The notes under the pieces are model-generated. The model was not told where the DNA came from. It worked only from the letters and a program-made list of their open reading frames with translations, and did not search any database. Both the position numbers and the translations under genes were made by a program. Below are positions 43,245-51,245 of a stretch of DNA of 64,000 nucleotides, piece by piece; position 1 is the stretch's first letter; each line of letters opens with the position of its first letter. The DNA comes from Winogradskyella alexanderae (lineage in GTDB: Bacteria; Bacteroidota; Bacteroidia; Flavobacteriales; Flavobacteriaceae), in the NCBI RefSeq assembly GCF_020166335.1, contig NZ_JAIUJR010000001.1, forward strand, positions 620,001-684,000. The letters are read 5' to 3'.

Positions 43245-43622
43245 ATGGAAGTACAAGGAAGAATTAAGGTGATTGGAGAAACACAGACTTTTGGAAATAA
43301 CGGCTTTAGGAAGCGTGAGGTAGTCGTAACTACTGAAGAGCAATACCCTCAGCACATTATGATAGAGTTTGTGCAGGATAAATCCGAATTACTAAATAAT
43401 TTTCAAGTAGGACAACAAGTAAAAGTAAGTATAAACCTTAGAGGTAGAGAATGGGTAAATCCACAAGGGGAGACCAAATATTTTAATTCTATCCAAGGAT
43501 GGCGAATAGAAGCGTTACAGCCTGAAGCTGGCAACGCAGATATACCACCAGTACCTCCAACTGATGCTTTTGAGCCAGTAAGTGAATTAAACGAGGAAGA
43601 TCATGATGATTTACCGTTTTAA
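43245..43622 (+). CDS. DUF3127 protein with SSB-like C-terminal tail
   Basis: 125 residues. Residues 1-85 are a compact beta domain (MEVQGRIKVIGETQTFG, FRKREVVVTTEEQYPQHIMI, VGQQVKVSINLRGREW) that I place in DUF3127, an OB-fold-like family of Bacteroidota. A Pro/Glu-rich linker leads to EEDHDDLPF. The final DDLPF is the same as the SSB protein at 7991-8434, where it docks replication and repair partners. A single-stranded nucleic acid-binding role is a reasonable inference. It has a terminator and is followed by aat. Confidence 0.82.
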   Translation: MEVQGRIKVIGETQTFGNNGFRKREVVVTTEEQYPQHIMIEFVQDKSELLNNFQVGQQVKVSINLRGREWVNPQGETKYFNSIQGWRIEALQPEAGNADIPPVPPTDAFEPVSELNEEDHDDLPF

Positions 43623-43647
43623 ATAGCCTATTTCAAATAGATTTTAG

Positions 43648-43680
43648 AAGACTTGTTTTTATTTAAATCAAGTCTTTTTT
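43648..43680 (+). terminator. Terminator after the DUF3127 gene
   Basis: AAGACTTG (43648-43655) pairs with CAAGTCTT (43669-43676) across a 13-base loop, followed by T residues. Confidence 0.75.
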
Positions 43681-43692
43681 ATTTTTAGTCCA

Positions 43693-43723
43693 TAAAAAAA
43701 GTCCTGATGGTTAATCAGGACTT
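43693..43723 (-). terminator. Minus-strand-oriented hairpin with T-run and no obvious gene
   Basis: AAGTCCTGAT and ATCAGGACTT flank a GGTTA loop, a perfect 10-pair stem. The T-run (TTTTTTTATG) lies on the minus strand. No minus-strand gene ends here, so it may terminate an unannotated transcript from 43724-43895 or be a spare hairpin. The rest of this 273-base gap shows nothing else. Confidence 0.6.
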
Positions 43724-43895
43724 AATATTGTGGTTTTAGGTTTGACCTTTACAAACAAACTTAAAAAAAGCAATGATGAACAAAAATTTATACATAAAAG
43801 TCAAGTCAAATATCAATAAAATTAAATTACTGACAAAACCAAATAACCGATTTAACAACTAAATTGTCTAAAAAATTACTGCAGAAGCCTCTAAA

Positions 43896-44522
43896 ATGCA
43901 TTTTTTAAGCAAAAAAATCGAATTTCCAGATGTAAGTGAAGCGACCTCAGATGGTCTTCTCGCCATGGGTGGCGATTTATCTTCTGAGCGTTTAATACAT
44001 GCCTACTCAAATGGTATTTTTCCATGGTATAGTGAGGAAGAACCGATATTATGGTGGTCTCCAGACCCGCGTTTTGTACTATTTCCTCAAGATTTAAAAA
44101 TTTCAAAAAGCATGAAACAAGTGCTTAACAAAGGTCAGTTTGAAGTGACATATGATAAGGCCTTTGTTGAGGTTATTAATAATTGCGCTGAGGCAAAGCG
44201 CGAAGGTCAGCGAGGCACTTGGATTACTGATGAGATGATTGATGCCTATATAAAACTTCATAAACTAGGCTATGCAAAATCAGTAGAAGTGTGGAAAAAT
44301 ATGACTTTGGTTGGAGGACTTTACGGTATTGATCTAAAGAATAAAGTCTTCTGTGGAGAAAGTATGTTCGCAAAAGAAAGTAATGCAAGCAAGCTGGCAT
44401 TTATTACACTTGTGAAATATGGTGATTATAAGCTGATTGATTGCCAATTACATACCAAACATTTGGAAAGCTTAGGTGCAACAAATATTCCAAGAACTGA
44501 ATTTTTAAGATTTTTGAGGTAA
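43896..44522 (+). CDS. aat: Leucyl/phenylalanyl-tRNA--protein transferase
   Basis: A 208-residue N-end-rule enzyme that attaches Leu or Phe to proteins with N-terminal Arg or Lys, marking them for ClpS/ClpAP. It shows [44 protein letters not shown] (catalytic region), [25 protein letters not shown] and [18 protein letters not shown]. The length is normal. It converges with tag with 4 bases between stops. Confidence 0.96.
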   Translation: MHFLSKKIEFPDVSEATSDGLLAMGGDLSSERLIHAYSNGIFPWYSEEEPILWWSPDPRFVLFPQDLKISKSMKQVLNKGQFEVTYDKAFVEVINNCAEAKREGQRGTWITDEMIDAYIKLHKLGYAKSVEVWKNMTLVGGLYGIDLKNKVFCGESMFAKESNASKLAFITLVKYGDYKLIDCQLHTKHLESLGATNIPRTEFLRFLR

Positions 44523-44526
44523 GGGT

Positions 44527-45090
44527 TTATACTTCATTATACCTAAAGCACGATACCTCATGGTCATTAACCATTCCTGTTGCTTGCATATGTGCATATA
44601 CTACGGTGGTTCCAACAAATTTGAAACCTCGCTTTTTAAGGTCTTTACTAATGGTGTCGCTAAGTGCTGTATTTGCGGGTGCTTTTTTGTAATCTATTAA
44701 TTTGTTCTTAATGGGTTTTCCATCAACAAATTGCCAAATATAACTTGAGAAAGTACCAAATTCCTCTTGAATTTTGATAAATGCTTGAGCGTTAGTTACT
44801 GTCGCCTTAACCTTCAATTTATTCCTTATTAATCCAGCATCTTGTAGGAGCTCATCAATTTTAGACTGATTGTAATGTGCAATTTTTTTATAATCGAAAT
44901 TATCAAAGGCTTTTCTAAAGTTTTCGCGCTTTCGTAATATAGTAATCCAACTTAAACCTGCTTGAAATGTTTCTAAAATTAAAAACTCAAACAACTTGTC
45001 ATCTTCATAAAGTGGGACTCCCCATTCTTCATCATGATAGGTTTCATATAAAGGGTCACCAATGCACCAGCCACATCGAGAAATTTCCAT
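44527..45090 (-). CDS. tag: DNA-3-methyladenine glycosylase I
   Basis: 187 residues that remove 3-methyladenine from alkylated DNA. It opens with RCGWCIGDPLYETYHDEEWG, in which Cys residues bind the structural zinc with later His/Cys (YAHMQATGMVNDHEVSC). LILETFQAGLSWITIL is the HhH-like lesion-pocket segment. With mutY and xth, this is a third base-excision repair gene in the window, though not in the same operon. It is divergent from the thioredoxin-like gene. Confidence 0.96.
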   Translation of the reverse strand: MEISRCGWCIGDPLYETYHDEEWGVPLYEDDKLFEFLILETFQAGLSWITILRKRENFRKAFDNFDYKKIAHYNQSKIDELLQDAGLIRNKLKVKATVTNAQAFIKIQEEFGTFSSYIWQFVDGKPIKNKLIDYKKAPANTALSDTISKDLKKRGFKFVGTTVVYAHMQATGMVNDHEVSCFRYNEV

Positions 45091-45131
45091 TCTGTAAGGT
45101 TTTTAATTCTGTGCTACTAATGTAACAACTG

Positions 45132-45165
45132 TTGCAGTAAAATCAATAGCTTAACCTTAAGTTTG
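45132..45165 (+). promoter_or_regulatory. Promoter of the thioredoxin-like gene
   Basis: TTG (45132-45134) and TAAGTTTG (45158-45165) with 23 bases between. The start site near 45171 lies at or after the first in-frame ATG (45170), which favours ATG 45191. Confidence 0.55.
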
Positions 45166-45190
45166 CATCATGAAAATACAAGAGAAAGTA

Positions 45191-45787
45191 ATGATTAAAG
45201 ATATAATTTCAGATAGCTTATCTAAAAGCATAAGTTATTCAGAATATAGAGCCCTCGTTGGTCAACTTGTAGAAGATAAGTCTACAACCGGGAATGAAAA
45301 AACAGAAGCGCTAAGTAATTATACCATGCTTAATGACCGACGAATGAAGCGTTGGGATAAGACAGTTAAGTTGTCTGATGAAGCTATTTCTAACATAAAG
45401 TCGTTTGACAAAAACACAACATGGCTAGTTATTACGGAGAGTTGGTGTGGTGATGCCGCACATGTAATGCCTGTAATTAATAAGGTTGCTGAACTCAATG
45501 ATAAAATTGACTATAGAATTGTGATGCGCGATGAAAATGATGCACTTATGGATTCATTTTTAACCAATGGCGGACGTGCTATACCAAAGTTGATTATGAT
45601 TGATAACGCTACAAATGAAGTTCTGAATACTTTTGGTCCAAGGCCTTCAGTTGCCACGGAAATGGTAAATGAATACAAGAGTCTTCATGGTAAATTAACA
45701 CCAGAATTTAAAGAAGATTTACAGCGTTGGTACAATAAGGACAAAGGCCAATCAACTGTAAGTGATTTGGTCAATTTACTTAAGTAA
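45191..45787 (+). CDS. Thioredoxin-like family protein with a single active-site cysteine
   Basis: 198 residues from ATG 45191. The earlier Met at 45170 coincides with the likely transcription start. A helical N-terminal region (~1-75) precedes a thioredoxin-like fold. TTWLVITESWCGDAAH holds the active site; the usual CxxC is C-G-D-A, so only the first Cys is present. AIPKLI supplies the cis-proline loop. A monothiol or structural role is likely rather than dithiol reduction. It ends 1 base before the convergent TonB-like gene. Confidence 0.8.
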   Translation: MIKDIISDSLSKSISYSEYRALVGQLVEDKSTTGNEKTEALSNYTMLNDRRMKRWDKTVKLSDEAISNIKSFDKNTTWLVITESWCGDAAHVMPVINKVAELNDKIDYRIVMRDENDALMDSFLTNGGRAIPKLIMIDNATNEVLNTFGPRPSVATEMVNEYKSLHGKLTPEFKEDLQRWYNKDKGQSTVSDLVNLLK

Positions 45788-45788
45788 T

Positions 45789-46526
45789 CTAGCTTTTTCC
45801 CTTAAACAAAAAAGTAATGGTTCCGAGCTGGTCCTTTCGATCTGAAGTATCAAATTGAACCGACTTGGCATAATCTATAGCATGATCAATTAGACATTGA
45901 TTTGAGGAGTTGGAAGAGCCATTAATATAGGCATCGAAGACATTCCCATCCTCGTTAACCCTAATAGAAACCACTATTTTCCCTCCGTACTCACAGAGAT
46001 ATCTTGGTATTTTGTAATAGCCTAAAGTACGTCCTTTCAAGGAGTAGGTTAAGGTACTCCTACTCTTGGCGTGCTCGTCTGCTATCTTTTGATTTTCTAG
46101 CCGTTTATTCAATCGATCTTGTAATGCTTTAAAAGATTCGGTTTCATCCTTATTTAGACCAAAAGCCTTATTTCCAATGACAGATTTGTTTAAGCCAGTT
46201 TCCTCAGTAAGTTCTTTTTTATCCTCAGCTTCTTCTAACTGCTCTGTAGTTGTCTTAAAATCATTTGAGGCAAGTGTTTTAAAGTTGCGCATCATTTCCT
46301 TAAACTCTTGGTCTTCGTTATAGGCTTTATTTGTTGATGGTTGGTTTAAGTCGGTCAACTCTTCGTAGATTTTTTCGGCCTTTTCAGGTTCTGGTTCAAT
46401 CTCATAGTAGCTTTCAGAAATGAGATTACCCTTTTGCTTTAATTGAATTGTAAACAAAAGTAGTATTACAATCCCTGAAATTAGAAAAGTGATTATAGCT
46501 GCTTTATGTTTATCGATTAATTGCAT
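45789..46526 (-). CDS. TonB-like protein (single helix plus TonB C-terminal-type domain)
   Basis: 245 residues. An inner-membrane helix (AAIITFLISGIVILLLFTI, ~9-28) is followed by an acidic, coiled-coil-prone periplasmic region (~35-155). The C-terminal beta domain (~165-245) has YLCEYGGKIVVSIRVNEDGNVFDAYINGSS and GTITFLFKGKS, the pattern of energy-transducer TonB C-termini. The proline-rich linker of classical TonB is missing and the region is Glu/Lys-rich instead. It may couple to receptors or be a TonB-domain scaffold. No exbB/exbD is nearby. Confidence 0.7.
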   Translation of the reverse strand: MQLIDKHKAAIITFLISGIVILLLFTIQLKQKGNLISESYYEIEPEPEKAEKIYEELTDLNQPSTNKAYNEDQEFKEMMRNFKTLASNDFKTTTEQLEEAEDKKELTEETGLNKSVIGNKAFGLNKDETESFKALQDRLNKRLENQKIADEHAKSRSTLTYSLKGRTLGYYKIPRYLCEYGGKIVVSIRVNEDGNVFDAYINGSSNSSNQCLIDHAIDYAKSVQFDTSDRKDQLGTITFLFKGKS

Positions 46527-46592
46527 TTATTAATTTCTCTAGTATTGAATATACGAAAAATACCTTGAGTTGGTTGTTATGGTTAGGATTGT

Positions 46593-47294
46593 CTAGAGTC
46601 TTGGTGGTAAATTTTTAATAAATTTTTCTGGGGATATTGCGTCCTCAATTTTAAAATTACCAATTCTTGTCCTGCGTAGTTCGGTTAAGTGTGCACCTGA
46701 ATTTAAAGCCTTACCAAAGTCATGCGCTAACGATCTAATATAAGTGCCCTTACTACAGACTACTCTAAATGTTAAGTTTAAACCATCAATTTTTGTAATT
46801 TCAAATGCTTTGATTTTGATTTGTCGTGATTTAATTTCTACTTCTTCGCCAGCCCTTGCAAATTCATAGAGTCGTTTACCTTCTTTTTTTACTGCTGAAA
46901 AAATAGGAGGGTATTGTTCAATTTCTCCAATAAATTTTTTCGTCGTTTCATGGATAAATGATTCCGTGATGTGTTCCGTAGAGTAAGTTTGATTAATCTC
47001 AGTTTCAAGATCGTAAGATGGTGTAGTACTACCTAGTTTTATTGTGCCTGTATATTCTTTTTCTTGACCTTGAAAGGTGTTGATTTGCTTGGTCATTTTG
47101 CCGGTGCAAATCACCAATAAGCCGGTTGCCAAAGGGTCTAAAGTGCCAGCATGTCCTACTTTGATTTTTTTAATATTGAATGTTATTCGTATAGCCCAAC
47201 GTAATTTATTTACAACCTGAAAAGAAGTCCATTCAAGAGGTTTGTCAATTAACAGAACTTGTCCGTTTTTAAAGTCTTCTGCTGTAAACATCAC
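46593..47294 (-). CDS. truB: tRNA pseudouridine(55) synthase
   Basis: 233 residues. VLLIDKPLEWTSFQVVNKLR opens the fold and KVGHAGTLDPLATGLLVICTG carries the catalytic Asp. GKEYTGTIKLGSTTPSYDLE and GTYIRSLAHDFG follow. It makes pseudouridine at tRNA position 55. The C-terminal PUA domain of E. coli TruB is absent, as in other short bacterial forms. A tandem Met at the start leaves one codon of ambiguity. It starts 11 bases after the uppP stop and is probably its second operon member. Confidence 0.96.
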   Translation of the reverse strand: MMFTAEDFKNGQVLLIDKPLEWTSFQVVNKLRWAIRITFNIKKIKVGHAGTLDPLATGLLVICTGKMTKQINTFQGQEKEYTGTIKLGSTTPSYDLETEINQTYSTEHITESFIHETTKKFIGEIEQYPPIFSAVKKEGKRLYEFARAGEEVEIKSRQIKIKAFEITKIDGLNLTFRVVCSKGTYIRSLAHDFGKALNSGAHLTELRRTRIGNFKIEDAISPEKFIKNLPPRL

Positions 47295-47305
47295 ACGAGT
47301 TTAAT

Positions 47306-48100
47306 TTATTGACTCATGGCCCAAATAATAGCAACAAGCCCAACAATAGCACAATAGATGGAGAAATAGGTGAGTTTACTTTTCTTTACGAGGGCAATCA
47401 TCCAAGTGCAGGCAAATAAGCCTGCAATAAAGGCCGCTACAAAACCGATGCTTAGTGGTAAAAAGTTAGAGCTCTCATAAGTTAATTCGCCACTGAGAAT
47501 GTCTTTGGCAATTTTCCCAAAAATTAAAGGAACGACCATTAAGAAAGAAAACCGTGCAGCTTTGGTCTTATCATTACCCAATAATACTGAAGTAGAAATT
47601 GTTGCACCAGATCTGGAAATTCCTGGTAATATTGCTATGGCTTGTGATACCCCAATGACAAAGGCGTTAGAAAAAGATACGCTCTTTTCAGTGTTTTTCG
47701 CTCTATCTGCTAGGTACAAGAGTAAAGCGGTAATGATGAGCATAAAACCAACTAACGCTATTTGGCCGCCAAACAAAAGTTCTAGTTCTTCTTCAAAAAA
47801 CACACCGATTAATGTTGCTGGAATCATGGAAACAATAATTTTTGTTAGAAACTTCATGTCCTCGTTCCATTCAAATTTTAATATCCCTTTGATGATGTCG
47901 AGAATGTCTTTTCTAAAAACAACAATCGTACTTAGTGCAGTTGCAAAATGAAGTACAACTGTAAACAAAAGACTTTCCTTTGGAACAGAATTATCACCTA
48001 AAATGGCTTTACCAAGTTCTAAATGACCACTTGAAGAAACTGGCAAGAACTCAGTAAGTCCTTGTATTATTCCTAAAATAATTGCATCAATAACTTCCAT
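47306..48100 (-). CDS. uppP: Undecaprenyl-diphosphatase
   Basis: A 264-residue inner-membrane enzyme that recycles the C55 lipid carrier for peptidoglycan and other envelope polymers. The active-site loops are GIIQGLTEFLPVSSSGHLEL near the N-terminus and ILPGISRSGATISTSVLLG (~155-173). About eight helices are visible. Loss of charge or motif residues is not seen. It heads uppP-truB. A TACTTTTG box sits 5 bases upstream of its ATG on the minus strand, so the mRNA may be nearly leaderless. The DUF3098 and ftsX genes usually found just upstream are displaced by the cassette at 48221-52364. Confidence 0.96.
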   Translation of the reverse strand: MEVIDAIILGIIQGLTEFLPVSSSGHLELGKAILGDNSVPKESLLFTVVLHFATALSTIVVFRKDILDIIKGILKFEWNEDMKFLTKIIVSMIPATLIGVFFEEELELLFGGQIALVGFMLIITALLLYLADRAKNTEKSVSFSNAFVIGVSQAIAILPGISRSGATISTSVLLGNDKTKAARFSFLMVVPLIFGKIAKDILSGELTYESSNFLPLSIGFVAAFIAGLFACTWMIALVKKSKLTYFSIYCAIVGLVAIIWAMSQ

Positions 48101-48104
48101 GGAG

Positions 48105-48133
48105 CAAAAGTATCAATTAGAAACAAGTTTCAA
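48105..48133 (-). promoter_or_regulatory. Promoter of uppP-truB
   Basis: On the minus strand, TTG (48133-48131) and TACTTTTG (48112-48105) lie 18 bases apart. The predicted start is at or next to the uppP ATG. Confidence 0.5.
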
Positions 48134-48220
48134 AGCAAATGGCATTAAAATCGTATTTCCTAAATTTTGTTTTAAATTTATAACATACTAACTAACAAAA
48201 CTCACATCATTTAATTTTCC

Positions 48221-49531
48221 ATGGACAAACAAAATTTGATTAAAGGTGCCAAAGCGGTCCTTAATTCTAATTTTAATGAAGACAAAGGTTTTACCATTCC
48301 ATGTGAAGGTTTATATCCTTTTCAGTGGCATTGGGATTCGGGATTTATTGCGATTGGTTATGCACATTATGATATGGAGAAAGCTAAGCGAGAAATTGAG
48401 TCCTTACTCAGTGGTCAGTGGAATAATGGGTTTATACCTCATATAGTATTTCACAATCATAGTGATACTTACTTTCCTGGGCCAGATTATCATAGATCAG
48501 ATTTACATCCTGCGGCTCCAAAAGATATAAAGACGACTGGGATTACACAGCCCCCAGTACTGGGTTTTGTTTTAAAGGAGATTTATGAAATAGCTCAAGA
48601 TAAGACAGAAATACTAGAATTTATTAAACGAAATATTGATAAGGTTTATAAAAACCATCAGTATTTTTATACCCATAGAGATCCATACAATGAAGGATTG
48701 GTTTATATATATCATAACTGGGAATCTGGAACAGATAATTCACCAATTTGGGATGAAATATGGCAAACCATGGATCCACCAAAGTATAAATATGAACGAA
48801 AGGATACCACTCATGTAGATGCCTCTCAACGTCCAACAAACAGTGAATACGACTGTTATTTACACCTTTTGGAAATTGCAAAAGCACATAATTATAGTGA
48901 TAAAAAAATTGCTGAATTATCTCCATTTTTAGTACAAGACCCTCTGTTTAATGCAATACTTATTAAATCCACCGAAGCACTCATAGAATTATATGAAATA
49001 ATTAGTGGTCATTCAGAAAAAATCGAATCACTAAAGAACTGGCTAGAAAAGGCTAAAAAGAGATTTGAAGAAAAACTTTTTGATATACATTCCAATTCAT
49101 ATGTATATTACGATTTACGCAACCAAAAGCACATAGTTCATACAACATCTTCCTCATTTACACCACTTTTTGCTGGTATACCTAATCAGGAACGCGCAAA
49201 TCAATTAGTAAAGCAGTTAGAGACTGTTTTTGGTAGTGATAATTTATTTCTCTGTGCGTCATTTGATCCAACCAGCAAGCATTACAGTCCAATGAAATAT
49301 TGGCGAGGACCTATTTGGATTAACTTAAATTGGTTGATATACAAAGGTCTTAAACGCTATGGATATTTTGACTTGGCAAGGCGGATTAAGGCAGAAACTA
49401 TTAATTTCATAGAGAAACATGGTTTTTATGAATACTTTGATGCTAGAAAACAGAAGTTTGAAACTGCCGCTTATGGAGGTAATAATTTTTCATGGAGTGC
49501 AGCGTTGATTTTGGATTTAATAAAGGAATAA
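48221..49531 (+). CDS. GH63-type glycosylglycerate hydrolase (mannosylglycerate or glucosylglycerate hydrolase)
   Basis: A 436-residue (alpha/alpha)6-barrel glycoside hydrolase without signal peptide, hence cytoplasmic. FQWHWDSGFIAIGYAHYD (~35-51) and SGQWNNGFIPHIVFH (~64-78) are typical of the mannosylglycerate hydrolase branch of GH63. YHNWESGTDNSPIWDE carries the likely acid D172. GFYEYFDARKQ (E404) carries the likely base, and GGNNFSWSAALILDL closes the barrel. The spacing matches that of the catalytic pair in GH63. The genes following at 5- and 4-base gaps encode a sodium-solute symporter and a glycerate kinase. That makes glycerate a product and narrows the substrate to mannosyl- or glucosylglycerate. 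A trehalase-like activity is the main alternative. Confidence 0.82.
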   Translation: MDKQNLIKGAKAVLNSNFNEDKGFTIPCEGLYPFQWHWDSGFIAIGYAHYDMEKAKREIESLLSGQWNNGFIPHIVFHNHSDTYFPGPDYHRSDLHPAAPKDIKTTGITQPPVLGFVLKEIYEIAQDKTEILEFIKRNIDKVYKNHQYFYTHRDPYNEGLVYIYHNWESGTDNSPIWDEIWQTMDPPKYKYERKDTTHVDASQRPTNSEYDCYLHLLEIAKAHNYSDKKIAELSPFLVQDPLFNAILIKSTEALIELYEIISGHSEKIESLKNWLEKAKKRFEEKLFDIHSNSYVYYDLRNQKHIVHTTSSSFTPLFAGIPNQERANQLVKQLETVFGSDNLFLCASFDPTSKHYSPMKYWRGPIWINLNWLIYKGLKRYGYFDLARRIKAETINFIEKHGFYEYFDARKQKFETAAYGGNNFSWSAALILDLIKE

Positions 49532-49535
49532 ACAT

Positions 49536-51242
49536 ATGAATTGGTTAGACTATACCGTAATCGCAATTTATCTCATTGGGTTCATTGCTATGGGCTATTT
49601 CTTTAAGGACAATAAAGATTCAAAAGATTATTTTTTGGGAGGTAAGAGTTTGGGCTGGTTTCCCTTAAGTCTATCTACAATGGCAACGCAGCTTTCGGCA
49701 ATTAGCTTTATTTCTGCCCCTGCTTTTGTTGGTTTGAAAGCCAATGGTGGTATGAAATGGTTAACCTTTGAATTCGCCGTTCCATTGGCTATGATTGGAA
49801 TTATGTTTTTCATCATTCCACCTTTATATAAATCTGGAATAGTCAGTATCTATGAATATTTAGAGCAACGTTTTTCAAAAACTACACGAAAATTAATAAG
49901 TGTTGTATTTCAAATTAGTCGAGCTTTAGGTACCGGCGTAATGGTGTTTACAATGGCCTTAATTATACAAGCTGTTGTTGGGATTAGTTTTCATTATACA
50001 TTGATAATTATTAGTGTTGTTACACTAATCTACTCATATCAAGGCGGTATGAAAGCTGTAGTTTGGGGTGATGCCATACAAATGATAATTTTATTTGCTG
50101 GTTTAATTATTTGCCTGCTTGTTGGATATTCTATGCTCAAGGACACAGGAACCTTTAACGGGTTTGATGCGGAAAGGTTGCAGGTAATTGATTTAGATAA
50201 TTTCGGAATTTTTAATGGTGACGAATATGGCTTTTGGCCAATGCTTTTAGGAGGTCTGTTTTTGTATTTATCTTATTATGGAACTGATCAGACACAAGCG
50301 CAACGCCTACTTTCTGCAAGAGATGAAGGCACCATTAAAAAGCTATTAATGGCCAATGGATTATTACGTTTTCCTGTAGTATTAGTGTATTGTATAATGG
50401 GATTGATTATAGGATATCTTGTAAGCAGTATTCCTGAGTTTTATGAAAGTATAAAAGAGACAACAAGGCTTCACTATCCCGGAGAATATGCAAAATCAGG
50501 TATAAAACCAGACCTAATGATTCCTGTCTTTATTACTAATTATTTGCCAAACGGTTTGATAGGAATTCTTATGGTGGGTGTAATGTCTGCGGCAATGTCT
50601 TCCTTAAGTTCAACCATTAATTCATTAAGTGCTGTAACCATTGAAGATTTTTTCAATAGTGGTGAAAAGAAATTAACCGGAAAGCGGTATATGTTTATAT
50701 CAAAGGGATTAGTTGTTTTTTGGGGTTCCGTATGCATATTGGCGGCCTATTTATTTGGGAACAGCGAGAGTACGGTAATTGAATTGATTAATGCAATTTC
50801 GTCCTTGTTCTTTGGACCAATATTGGCTGCATTTATAATTGCTATTTTCTTTAAAAGGGTAAACCACATAGGTATGAATGTTGCTATCATTACCTCTGTT
50901 GTTGTTAATTTGGTATTTAAGTATTTACCGGACCTAGTCTATTTTTTTAACAAAGGAAGTTTTTTCAATGGAGATACGTCTATCCATAGTGCTTTAGCGG
51001 ACCTTGGGATTACAAATGTTCCTGATTTGTTTTGGATTTGGTATAACCTTACAGGTTTTCTTATTGCAGTTGCTTTGGCTGTTGTTGTAAGTAAACTTTC
51101 AAGTAAAGTGCCAGCGAAAACAATGGAATTACAATACACATTTAACTCGAGAGAGTTTTTACAAAAAGAGAGTATCATATTGCTATCATTCTTTGTACTC
51201 ATTCTTGTTTTTAGTTTCTTCTTACCAACTATTCTGGGTTAA
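49536..51242 (+). CDS. Sodium:solute symporter (SSS) family transporter
   Basis: A 568-residue inner-membrane transporter with ~14-15 helices. YFLGGKSLGWFPLSLSTMATQLSAISF and GLKANGGMKWLTFEFAVPL form the first LeuT-fold repeat. RALGTGVMVFTMALIIQAVVG, YSYQGGMKAVVWGDAIQM and YYGTDQTQAQRLLSARDE are signature stretches of SSS sugar transporters. FMSAAMSSLSSTINSLS-like residues near 350 hold the sodium site (VMSAAMSSLSSTINSLS). It starts 5 bases after the hydrolase and stops 4 bases before the kinase. The most likely cargo is the intact glycosylglycerate or a related osmolyte; sialic acid-, proline- or glucose-type cargo are alternatives. Confidence 0.9.
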   Translation: MNWLDYTVIAIYLIGFIAMGYFFKDNKDSKDYFLGGKSLGWFPLSLSTMATQLSAISFISAPAFVGLKANGGMKWLTFEFAVPLAMIGIMFFIIPPLYKSGIVSIYEYLEQRFSKTTRKLISVVFQISRALGTGVMVFTMALIIQAVVGISFHYTLIIISVVTLIYSYQGGMKAVVWGDAIQMIILFAGLIICLLVGYSMLKDTGTFNGFDAERLQVIDLDNFGIFNGDEYGFWPMLLGGLFLYLSYYGTDQTQAQRLLSARDEGTIKKLLMANGLLRFPVVLVYCIMGLIIGYLVSSIPEFYESIKETTRLHYPGEYAKSGIKPDLMIPVFITNYLPNGLIGILMVGVMSAAMSSLSSTINSLSAVTIEDFFNSGEKKLTGKRYMFISKGLVVFWGSVCILAAYLFGNSESTVIELINAISSLFFGPILAAFIIAIFFKRVNHIGMNVAIITSVVVNLVFKYLPDLVYFFNKGSFFNGDTSIHSALADLGITNVPDLFWIWYNLTGFLIAVALAVVVSKLSSKVPAKTMELQYTFNSREFLQKESIILLSFFVLILVFSFFLPTILG

Positions 51243-51245
51243 CGA

